64,000 bases of DNA from Massilia sp. Mn16-1_5. Its GTDB lineage: Bacteria; Pseudomonadota; Gammaproteobacteria; Burkholderiales; Burkholderiaceae_D. The stretch covers positions 124,001-188,000 of the forward strand of contig NZ_PPXQ01000007.1 in assembly GCF_004798585.1 (NCBI RefSeq). Direction: 5' to 3'. Under the pieces are notes generated by a model. That model saw only the letters and a program-made list of their open reading frames with translations. It was not told the origin of the DNA and searched no databases. The position numbers were made by a program, and so were the translations under genes. This document shows, piece after piece, positions 33,728 through 40,339 of this stretch; the first letter of the stretch is position 1, and the number at the start of each line of letters is the position of its first letter.

Positions 33728-34900
33728 ATGAAACACGCAGCGTCCAGGATCATCCTGGCAGCGGCCGCATTCGGCGTCACCATGCTCGCCCAAGCCGCGG
33801 ACACGATCAAGGTCGGCCTGATCGCTCCCTTCTCCGGACCGTTTGCCGACTACGGCAAGCAGATGGAAGGCGGTATCAAGGCCTATATGGCCCAGCATGG
33901 CGCCACGGTCGCCGGCAAGAAGGTGCAGATTGTCATCCGCGACACCACCGGCCCTGCGCCCGAAATCGCCAAGCGCCTGGCCCAGGAACTGGTGGTGCGC
34001 GAGAAGGTCGATTTCCTGGCCGGCTTCGGCCTGACGCCCGAGGCGCTGGCCGTCGCGCCACTGGCCGAGCAGTCGAAGAAGCCGATGATCATCATGAACG
34101 CGGCCAGTTCCGTCATCACGACCAAGTCGAACTACATCGCCCGGGTGTCGATGACCCTGCCGCAAAGCTCCGCGCCGATGGCGACCTGGGCGCTGAAGAA
34201 CAAGATCCGCAAGGTCGTCACCCTGGTCGCCGACTACGCGCCGGGCATCGATGCCGAAGCGGCTTTCAAGGAGACGCTCACCGCCGGCGGCGGCACCGTG
34301 CCCGAAACGATCCGCGTGCCCTTGAAAAATCCCGACTTCGCGCCCTACATCCAGCGCATCAAGGATGCCAAACCGGACGCGGTCTTCGTCTTCGTGCCGC
34401 CCGGCGAGCACACGATCGCCTTCATGAAGGGCTACCGCGAGCGCGGCCTGGCCGAAGCCGGCATCAAGGTGATCGGCACCGGCGACCTGACCGACGACCA
34501 CCTGTTGCCGGCAATGGGCGACGCGACGCTGGGCGTGATCACCACTTTTCATTACTCGGTGGCGCACAAGTCGCCTGAAAACGCCGCCTTCCTCAAGAGT
34601 TTCGCCAGCGTGAATCCGGGCGCGGGCCGGCCCAACTTCATGGCCGTCGGCGGCTACGACGGCATGGCGGCGATCTATGAGGTGGCGCGCAAGCTCAAGG
34701 GCGACATCGACGGCGACAAGGCGATGGCGGTCCTGAAGGGCCTGAAGCTGACCAGCCCGCGCGGACCGATCATGCTCGACCCGGCCACGCGCGACGTGGT
34801 GCAGACGGAATACGTGCGCCGGGTCGAGAAGGTCAACGGCGAGCTGTACAACGTCGAATTCGACCAGTTCCCGAACCAGAAGGACCCGGGCAAGAAGTAA
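33728..34900 (+). CDS. periplasmic substrate-binding protein of a branched-chain amino acid/aromatic-type ABC transporter
   Basis: The 390-residue product has a signal peptide (SRIILAAAAFGVTMLAQAAD) and a type I periplasmic binding fold of the LivJ kind: IKVGLIAPFSGPFADYGKQM, then DTTGPAPEIAKRLAQELVV and VDFLAGFGLTPEALAVAPLA. The C-terminal half has PNFMAVGGYDGMAAIYEVA. Such proteins bind amino acids, amides or aromatic acids. The neighbouring flavin hydroxylase suggests an aromatic carboxylate, but no permease or ATPase gene is in the window, so the transporter partners are elsewhere. GGAG lies 6 bases before the ATG. A perfect palindrome overlaps the promoter, indicating ligand-dependent control. 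Confidence 0.88.
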   Translation: MKHAASRIILAAAAFGVTMLAQAADTIKVGLIAPFSGPFADYGKQMEGGIKAYMAQHGATVAGKKVQIVIRDTTGPAPEIAKRLAQELVVREKVDFLAGFGLTPEALAVAPLAEQSKKPMIIMNAASSVITTKSNYIARVSMTLPQSSAPMATWALKNKIRKVVTLVADYAPGIDAEAAFKETLTAGGGTVPETIRVPLKNPDFAPYIQRIKDAKPDAVFVFVPPGEHTIAFMKGYRERGLAEAGIKVIGTGDLTDDHLLPAMGDATLGVITTFHYSVAHKSPENAAFLKSFASVNPGAGRPNFMAVGGYDGMAAIYEVARKLKGDIDGDKAMAVLKGLKLTSPRGPIMLDPATRDVVQTEYVRRVEKVNGELYNVEFDQFPNQKDPGKK

Positions 34901-34912
34901 TCCCCGGCGCTC

Positions 34913-35806
34913 TTAGCCGGCGAACAGCGCGGCCACCATTTGGCGCAACCAGCAGTTCGAGACGTCGGCATGATAGCGCTCGTGCCAGTGCTGCTTGACC
35001 TGGTAACTGGGCAGCTCCACCGGGATCGGCAGGAAGCGCACCGCTTCGCTGCCTGCCACCAGCCGTGCATAGCGCTCGGGGACGATGGCCAGCAGCTCGG
35101 TCTGGGCCACGATCGAGGCCACGCCCAGGAAGCTGGGCAGGTTCAGCACCACGTTGCGCTCGATCTCCTCGCGCGCCAGGATCTTGTCGACGATCGCGTG
35201 ACCCGTGCCGGAAGTCCGCACGCGCACATGTCCTTCCTGGCGCAAAGCGTCGACCGTGAGCGTCTCGCCCACGCGCGGATGGGTTTTCGCGACCAGGCAG
35301 ACGAAGTGCTGGTCGAACAGCTTTTGCTGGTAGAAGCCGGCTTCCAGGTGCGGCATGAAGCCGACGGCGAGATCGACGATGCCGTCGGCCAGTTCGCCTG
35401 GCGAGTCGGGCGAAATGCGCGAGATCTCGAGATGGATGCCGGGGGCGATGGCACGCAGGTGGTTGAGGATGCGCGGCAGCAGCACGATCTCGCTGATGTC
35501 GGTCATGCAGATGCGAAAGCGCCGCGTGCTGGCGGCGGGATCGAACACGGGCTGGTCGGCCAGCGCGTGCTGCAGGGCCGCGATCGCGCGGCGCACGTCC
35601 TCGATCGCGTTCTGCGCGCGCGGCGTGGGCACCATGCCCTTGGCGGTGCGGCTGAACAGCTGGTCCTTGAAATGCTCGCGCAGCTTGGCCAGGGCGAGGC
35701 TGACGCTCGACTGCGGCAGGCCGAGATTGTGCGCGGCCCGGGTCACGTTCCCCGTCTTGAAAATCTCGTCGAACACCAGCAGCAGTTCCAGGTCGAATCG
35801 CTTCAT
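34913..35806 (-). CDS. LysR-family transcriptional regulator
   Basis: The 297-residue product starts MKRFDLELLLVFDEIFKTGN and has the LysR helix-turn-helix (VTRAAHNLGLPQSSVSLALA, then KLREHFKDQLFSRT). The effector-binding domain follows from about residue 90. An upstream in-frame ATG at 35881 would add 25 residues that run through a likely operator and was rejected. LysR genes usually face the operon they control. The gene opposite should be the MobA-like hydroxylase at 37403, but a TnpB unit now lies between them. A near-perfect palindrome at 35826-35848 is the likely binding site. Confidence 0.9.
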   Translation of the reverse strand: MKRFDLELLLVFDEIFKTGNVTRAAHNLGLPQSSVSLALAKLREHFKDQLFSRTAKGMVPTPRAQNAIEDVRRAIAALQHALADQPVFDPAASTRRFRICMTDISEIVLLPRILNHLRAIAPGIHLEISRISPDSPGELADGIVDLAVGFMPHLEAGFYQQKLFDQHFVCLVAKTHPRVGETLTVDALRQEGHVRVRTSGTGHAIVDKILAREEIERNVVLNLPSFLGVASIVAQTELLAIVPERYARLVAGSEAVRFLPIPVELPSYQVKQHWHERYHADVSNCWLRQMVAALFAG

Positions 35807-35825
35807 GGCCAGCCCAATATGTGGA

Positions 35826-35848
35826 TTCCTGATTATAGCAATCAAGAA
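35826..35848. promoter_or_regulatory. candidate LysR binding palindrome
   Basis: Arms TTCCTGATT and AATCAAGAA match at 8 of 9 positions around a 5-base centre ATAGC. The site contains the perfect TGATT/AATCA repeat typical in layout of the T-N11-A class of LysR operators. It lies 20 bases upstream of the LysR start, as expected for autoregulation plus divergent activation. Confidence 0.6.
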
Positions 35849-35881
35849 CCATCCATTTTCAACATACTCCCTTTGCGTCAC

Positions 35882-37400
35882 AGTAGCGGCATGACAGCAG
35901 CTATCAGGAGCTACACTCTAGTCTTGAGAATCATGGAGAAATGTGAGCAAGCATCCGCAAGGTGCGCACCAGCGGGAATGACTGAACCGGCCCGATACAG
36001 ACCGGGTCCAACAGTTCATTGTCCGCAACGCTTTGTTGACATGCTGCTGGCCCACCGCATTCGGCTTGATCCGGCACCTGTGCAGCGTGATTATTTTGCA
36101 CGCGCGGCAGGTACCGCACGGCGCGTCTGGAACTGGGCTCTGGCCGAGTGGCAGCGCCAGATGGTTGCTGGCCAGCGTCCCGACGCGATGGCGCTGAAAA
36201 AGCAGTTCAATGCCATCAAGTACGCCCACCCCGACTGGCTCAATGCCGACGGTCAGCCATGGCTGCGCAGCATCCACCGCGACGCCCATTCCCAACCATT
36301 CGCCAACCTTGCCAAGGCATGGGGCCGTTACTTCGCTGCGTTACGCGAGCACCGACCTGCCCACCGTCCCGTATTTAAAAAGAAAGGGCGCTGCCGCGAC
36401 ATCTTCTACGTCGCTAACGACAAATTGCGGCTGGTCGGGAAGTGCGTCGTGCTGCCCAAGGTCGGGCCGGTGCCGCTACGCGAATCGCTGCGCTGGCCCG
36501 GCAAGATCATGGGAGCCAGCGTCAGCCGGGAAGCGGATCATTGGTTCCTGGCGCTGCAGGTGGAGGTACCGGAGCAAGTAGCGCTCTTGCACCGAAGCGG
36601 CGATGGCGTAACAGGCGTCGATCTTGGCCTTAGCACTGCCGCTACCTTATCCAGCGGCGAGAAGATTGATGCCCCCCGTCCGTTGAAAGCAGCGCTGCGG
36701 CGCCTGCGCATCCGAAACCGCCGCCAGTCACGCAAGGTAAAAGCCGCCAAAGTAGCCTCCGGCATATCAGGTCGGATTCCAAAAGGTACCCGGCTGCCGG
36801 TATCGGCAAACCGGACCAAGGGCGCGCGTACGTTGGCTCGATTGCACGCGCGCATCGCCTGCGTGCGCAAGGATTTCATACACAAGCTTACGACCCGTCT
36901 CTGCCGCGAAAACCAATCGGTAGTGATCGAGGACTTGAACGTGAGCGGCATGCTGGCGAACGCCCGGCTGGCGCGTGCGATTGCCGATGTCGGCTTTTAT
37001 GAATTTCGGCGTCAGCTCCAGTACAAGGCCACACGTTACGGTACGACGCTGGTGCTGGCCGACCGCTGGTACCCGTCGAGCAAGCTATGTTCGCGCTGCG
37101 GTATTCGCCATGGCGGCTTGATGCTGGGTGAGCGCACCTGGACCTGCGACCACTGCGGCGCGCAGCACGACCGCGACGTGAACGCGGCGATCAATTTACA
37201 ACGGCTCGCAACCGGCGCCTTCGCGGCGCAGTCTGCGCTACCCGTGGCGAGCCTGGCGGCAACGCCGGGCACTGCCGCCGACATAGGGTCGGCGGGAGGC
37301 GGGAAAGTCACGCCTGTCAGGCACGAGCACGGTCAGCAGGACGGCTCGGGGCAGGAACAAAACGATGCTCATTTTTGAGCACATTTTTGAAAGCAGACCA
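35882..37400 (+). mobile_element. solitary tnpB unit (IS200/IS605 superfamily derivative), ends approximate
   Basis: A tnpB gene without a neighbouring tnpA Y1 transposase lies between a LysR gene and a flavin hydroxylase gene that would normally face each other. No long terminal inverted repeats are seen, as expected of this superfamily. Near the left is the palindrome GGTGCGCACC (35961-35970). At the right a perfect 6-bp hairpin TGCTCA-TTTT-TGAGCA (37366-37381) spans the tnpB stop, with the nonamer CATTTTTGA repeated at 37370 and 37382. Exact ends cannot be fixed without an empty-site comparison. Confidence 0.6.
36041..37378 (+). CDS. tnpB: TnpB RNA-guided nuclease-like protein
   Basis: The 445-residue product has an N-terminal OrfB helical domain (MLLAHRIRLDPAPVQRDYFA, then VWNWALAEWQRQ). 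It has the complete RuvC-like site: Asp in GVDLGLSTAATL, Glu in VVIEDLNVSGM, and the last Asp in DRDVNAAINLQRL. Between the latter two is a four-cysteine zinc ribbon, CSRCG and CDHCG. All catalytic residues are present, so the nuclease may be active. Known TnpB proteins cut DNA guided by an omega-RNA made from the 3' end of the element. The last 60 residues here are low in fold character, consistent with overlap with such an RNA. The ATG at 36041 gives the usual family start; 35978 (after GGGA) is an alternative. Confidence 0.9.
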   Translation: MLLAHRIRLDPAPVQRDYFARAAGTARRVWNWALAEWQRQMVAGQRPDAMALKKQFNAIKYAHPDWLNADGQPWLRSIHRDAHSQPFANLAKAWGRYFAALREHRPAHRPVFKKKGRCRDIFYVANDKLRLVGKCVVLPKVGPVPLRESLRWPGKIMGASVSREADHWFLALQVEVPEQVALLHRSGDGVTGVDLGLSTAATLSSGEKIDAPRPLKAALRRLRIRNRRQSRKVKAAKVASGISGRIPKGTRLPVSANRTKGARTLARLHARIACVRKDFIHKLTTRLCRENQSVVIEDLNVSGMLANARLARAIADVGFYEFRRQLQYKATRYGTTLVLADRWYPSSKLCSRCGIRHGGLMLGERTWTCDHCGAQHDRDVNAAINLQRLATGAFAAQSALPVASLAATPGTAADIGSAGGGKVTPVRHEHGQQDGSGQEQNDAHF

Positions 37401-37402
37401 TC

Positions 37403-39289
37403 ATGCAATTCCATCTCGACGGATTTCGCCCCGGCGACCCGCAGCTTCATCCCGTCTCGCCGCTGGCCCTGCCGCACCGTGATGCCCTACCGGCACAGGT
37501 CGACGTGCTCATCGTCGGCTGCGGCCCGGCCGGCCTGACGCTGGCGGCGCAGCTGGCCGCCTTCCCGGAGATTCGCACGGCGATCGTCGAGCAGAAGGCG
37601 GGACCGCTGGAGAAGGGGCAGGCCGACGGCATCGCCTGCCGCACGATGGAAATGTTCGAAGCCTTCGATTTCGCCGGCCGCGTGCTGCAGGAATCGTGCT
37701 GGATCAACGAGGTGACCTTCTGGAAGCCGGACGAGCAGAACCCGCGGAACATCACGCGCCATGGCCGCGTGCAGGATACCGAGGACGGCCTGTCCGAGTT
37801 TCCGCACGTGGTCCTGAACCAGGCGCGGGTCCACGATTTCTATCTCGAGACGATGCGTAATTCGCCCAGCCGATTGGCGCCGCATTATTCGCGCAAGCTC
37901 CTTAATGTGGAGGTGGACGAGGCGGCTGCCGACTATCCGGTGACGGTGAGCCTGGACCATGCGGGCCAGCGCGAGAGCGTGCGTGCGCGCTATGTGGTCG
38001 GCTGCGACGGCGCCCGCAGCGCCACGCGCGCCGCCATCGGGCGCGAGTTGAAAGGGGAAGCCGCGCACCAGGCCTGGGGCGTGATGGACGTGCTGGCGGT
38101 GACGGACTTCCCCGACATCCGCTACAAGGTCGCCATTCAGTCCGAAGCGGGCAGTATCCTCATCATTCCGCGCGAGGGCGGCTACCTCACGCGGCTTTAC
38201 GTCGAGATGGACAAGCTGGGCGAGGACGAGCGGGTGGCGCAGCGCCAGATCACGGCCGAGCAGCTGATCGCGGCGGCGCAGCGCATCTTTTACCCCTACC
38301 AGCTGGATGTGAAGGAAGTGGCCTGGTGGTCGGTGTACGAGATCGGCCAGCGCATCTGCGACAAGTACGACGACGTGGCGGCAGGAGAGGAGGAAAGCAG
38401 GCCGCCGCGCGTCTTCATCGCCGGCGACGCCTGCCACACGCACAGCCCGAAGGCCGGGCAGGGCATGAACTGCTCGATGCAGGATGCCTTCAACCTGGGC
38501 TGGAAGCTGGCCGCCGTCCTGCGTGGGCAATGCCCGCCCGCGCTGCTGCACAGCTATAACGCCGAGCGCCAGGCGGTGGGCAAGCAGCTGATCGACTTCG
38601 ACAGCGAATGGTCACGGATGATCAGCGAAAAGCCCGCCGACGGTCAGGGTGCCGGCCTGGACCCGAAGGAGTTCCAGCGTTATTTCGAGCAGCACCTGCG
38701 CTATACGGCAGGCGTGGGCACGCAATATCGTCCCTCGCTGCTCTGCGGCGACGACAGCCACCAGGGGCTGGCCAGCGGCTTCGCCGTCGGCACGCGTTTC
38801 CATTCGGCCGAGGTGCTGCGCATCAGCGATGCGAAAGTGGTCCAGCTGGGACATGCGGGCAAGGCCGACGGACGCTGGCGCCTGTATGCCTTCGCCGGAA
38901 GGGACGACGAAGGCGTGCGCGCACTGTGCCGCTTTCTCGAGGAGGCGCCCGATTCGCCGGTGCGCAGGTACACGGCCGCGGGCCAGGATCCGGACGCCGT
39001 GTTCGACCTGCGCGCCGTGTTCCAGCAAGCGCACGCCGAGCTGGAGACCGGCAGCATGCCGGCCCTGCTATGGCCGCGCAAGGGGCGCTACGGCCTGCAC
39101 GACTACGAAAAGGTCTTCAGCGCGCGGCTCAAGCACGGCCCCGACATCTACGACCTGCGCGGCGTCGACCGGGATCAGGGGACGCTGGTGGTGGTGCGCC
39201 CCGACCAGTACGTGGCGCAGGTGTTGCCGCTCGATGCGCACCAGGCCCTGGCCGATTTCTTCGCGGGCTTCATGCTGCCCCGGGATTGA
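37403..39289 (+). CDS. FAD-dependent aromatic hydroxylase, 3-hydroxybenzoate 4-monooxygenase (MobA)-like
   Basis: The 628-residue product is a class A flavoprotein monooxygenase. DVLIVGCGPAGLTLAAQLA (residues 33-51) is the FAD-binding GxGxxG. VGCDGARSATR near 200 is the D-G motif binding NADPH and FAD. FIAGDACHTHSPKAGQGMN near 338 is the G-D motif. The last 170 residues form the thioredoxin-like C-terminal domain of phenol-hydroxylase-type enzymes. The N-terminal QFHLDGFRPGDPQ extension and the length fit MobA, which converts 3-hydroxybenzoate to protocatechuate; phenol 2-monooxygenase is the alternative. The ribosome site is weak (GAAAG). Its upstream region is now the right end of the tnpB unit, so native regulation may be altered. 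Confidence 0.82.
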   Translation: MQFHLDGFRPGDPQLHPVSPLALPHRDALPAQVDVLIVGCGPAGLTLAAQLAAFPEIRTAIVEQKAGPLEKGQADGIACRTMEMFEAFDFAGRVLQESCWINEVTFWKPDEQNPRNITRHGRVQDTEDGLSEFPHVVLNQARVHDFYLETMRNSPSRLAPHYSRKLLNVEVDEAAADYPVTVSLDHAGQRESVRARYVVGCDGARSATRAAIGRELKGEAAHQAWGVMDVLAVTDFPDIRYKVAIQSEAGSILIIPREGGYLTRLYVEMDKLGEDERVAQRQITAEQLIAAAQRIFYPYQLDVKEVAWWSVYEIGQRICDKYDDVAAGEEESRPPRVFIAGDACHTHSPKAGQGMNCSMQDAFNLGWKLAAVLRGQCPPALLHSYNAERQAVGKQLIDFDSEWSRMISEKPADGQGAGLDPKEFQRYFEQHLRYTAGVGTQYRPSLLCGDDSHQGLASGFAVGTRFHSAEVLRISDAKVVQLGHAGKADGRWRLYAFAGRDDEGVRALCRFLEEAPDSPVRRYTAAGQDPDAVFDLRAVFQQAHAELETGSMPALLWPRKGRYGLHDYEKVFSARLKHGPDIYDLRGVDRDQGTLVVVRPDQYVAQVLPLDAHQALADFFAGFMLPRD

Positions 39290-39314
39290 GGCGGAATCTA
39301 TGCTGCCAGCCCTT

Positions 39315-39405
39315 GTGCCCACGCGTGATACGTACCGGCTCCAATGTCGCGCTCGACGATCTTGGGGGTACATATCACCGCGTGGGCTCGGAGAGCCGCC
39401 CTACG
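39315..39405. repeat. REPIN-like element, degenerate
   Basis: GCCCACGCGTGAT at the left and ATCACCGCGTGGGC near the right are inverted. The spacer between them (ACCGGCTCCAATGTCGCGCT...) closely resembles that of the 51.0-kb element (ACCGGCTCCGATATCGCGCC...). So the whole ~110-bp unit, not just the arms, is repeated. Confidence 0.75.
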
Positions 39406-39409
39406 TTTC

Positions 39410-39495
39410 TGGATTCATACGCTTGGTGGGCCCGGGGCGCCCACCCTACACCGCAAGCAGACGTAGGGTGGGCGCCCCGGGCCCACCAAACGCAT
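39410..39495. repeat. REPIN-like paired palindrome
   Basis: CTTGGTGGGCCCGGGGCGCC with CACCCTAC, then GTAGGGTGGGCGCCCCGGGC with CCACCAAACG, form an inverted pair around ACCGCAAGCAGAC. The same pair with a further insertion is at 33449-33600. Confidence 0.8.
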
Positions 39496-39504
39496 GCGAA
39501 GCGA

Positions 39505-40017
39505 TTACGCCTTTTCGATCGCCTGGCGCAGGCGCCGCCGCCACAGCAGCAGCCCCACCGAATAGGCCGCAAAGTAGGCCGCGGTCAGCCCCACGCACAG
39601 CATGGTCAGCGGGCTGTCAGTAAAGCGCGGCGCCGGCACGTTGCCCTGCTGGCTCGCATAGATCTCGACTCCGAGGTAGAGCACGCGCGCGACCAGGACC
39701 ATGGCCATCACGATCCCGAGGCGCATCGGCGGTGTGAAGAAGTAACCGCCTTCGGTATCTTCGTAGACCGTGCGCTTCAGGGCGAAGACGCCCCAGAACA
39801 CACCGAGCGCCGTGCCGGCCGCCAGTGCCCCAAGCGCGTACGGCCGGTTGAAGACTTCCGACAGCGACACCAGGATCATCCCGGCGAACACCAGCACGCC
39901 CGTGTAGTGGCGCGAGACGATCGAGCGCTGGCGCGCCATCTGCGTTTTCAGGCGCGAATAGATGCGCCAGACGAGGATCGGCGTCAGCAGGAGCAGGGCG
40001 AGCGTGGTGATGGTCAT
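39505..40017 (-). CDS. hypothetical multi-span inner-membrane protein
   Basis: The 170-residue product has about five hydrophobic segments (TLALLLLTPILVW; TGVLVFAGMILVSL; LGALAAGTALGVFWGVFAL; LGIVMAMVLVARVLYLGV; LCVGLTAAYFAAYSVGLLLW) and a basic C-terminus (RRRLRQAIEKA). The layout, with a charged loop K-R-T-V-Y-E-D-T-E-G-G-Y between helices 3 and 4, is like small CcdC/DUF1453-type membrane proteins, but I cannot confirm the family. It stands alone between repeats and a small proline-rich gene on the other strand. Confidence 0.7.
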   Translation of the reverse strand: MTITTLALLLLTPILVWRIYSRLKTQMARQRSIVSRHYTGVLVFAGMILVSLSEVFNRPYALGALAAGTALGVFWGVFALKRTVYEDTEGGYFFTPPMRLGIVMAMVLVARVLYLGVEIYASQQGNVPAPRFTDSPLTMLCVGLTAAYFAAYSVGLLLWRRRLRQAIEKA

Positions 40018-40123
40018 CTAGCGTTCGGAAATACTGGTTGAGTCGAAGCCGGCATTGTAACCGGGCGTCGGACAGAAGCGCGTCATGGTAAGGTGACAAC
40101 ACCGTATTCAGGAGAGCCGAACC

Positions 40124-40294
40124 ATGCTTGCAGCCATCCCCATCCCGGTGCGCCTGCACCGCGCACCCGATCCCGTGCCGGCCGACGAGCCGTTGCCGGA
40201 GCCTTTCGACGCCCCGCACCATCCGCACCACGCGCCGGCGCACACGCCGGCCAACGAGGAGCCGGTGCCGGACCCGAAACCGAGCCTGCATTGA
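40124..40294 (+). CDS. small Pro/His-rich protein (56 residues)
   Basis: AGGAG lies 8 bases before the ATG and an intrinsic terminator begins 6 bases after the stop, so this is a well-framed short gene. The product starts MLAAIPIPVRLHRAPDPVPA and is then dominated by Pro, His, Glu and Asp (PHHPHHAPAHTPANEEPVPD). It has no signal peptide or membrane segment. The clustered histidines could bind metal. I recognise no family. A second small proline-rich gene with a similarly strong ribosome site is at 48107. Confidence 0.6.
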   Translation: MLAAIPIPVRLHRAPDPVPADEPLPEPFDAPHHPHHAPAHTPANEEPVPDPKPSLH

Positions 40295-40300
40295 AAGTAA

Positions 40301-40330
40301 AAGAGGTCCCCGCGGGGACCTCTTCTTTGT
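40301..40330. terminator. bidirectional terminator between small gene and tamB
   Basis: A perfect 11-bp stem AAGAGGTCCCC / GGGGACCTCTT is flanked by A-rich sequence on the left and TCTTTG on the right. It can end transcription of the small gene (plus) and of tamB (minus, stop at 40340). Confidence 0.85.
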
Positions 40331-40339
40331 TACCGGAAC

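Noticed and set aside
34940..36040. Continuation of the tnpB frame upstream through the LysR region
   Set aside because: The frame is open only because of high GC; it is antisense to the LysR gene, and TnpB family character begins at 36041.
37366..37381. Hairpin at the tnpB stop as an ordinary terminator
   Set aside because: The stem is short and AT-poor only in part, and the loop rather than the tail carries the T-run. It fits better as a right-end structure of the element, though termination cannot be excluded.
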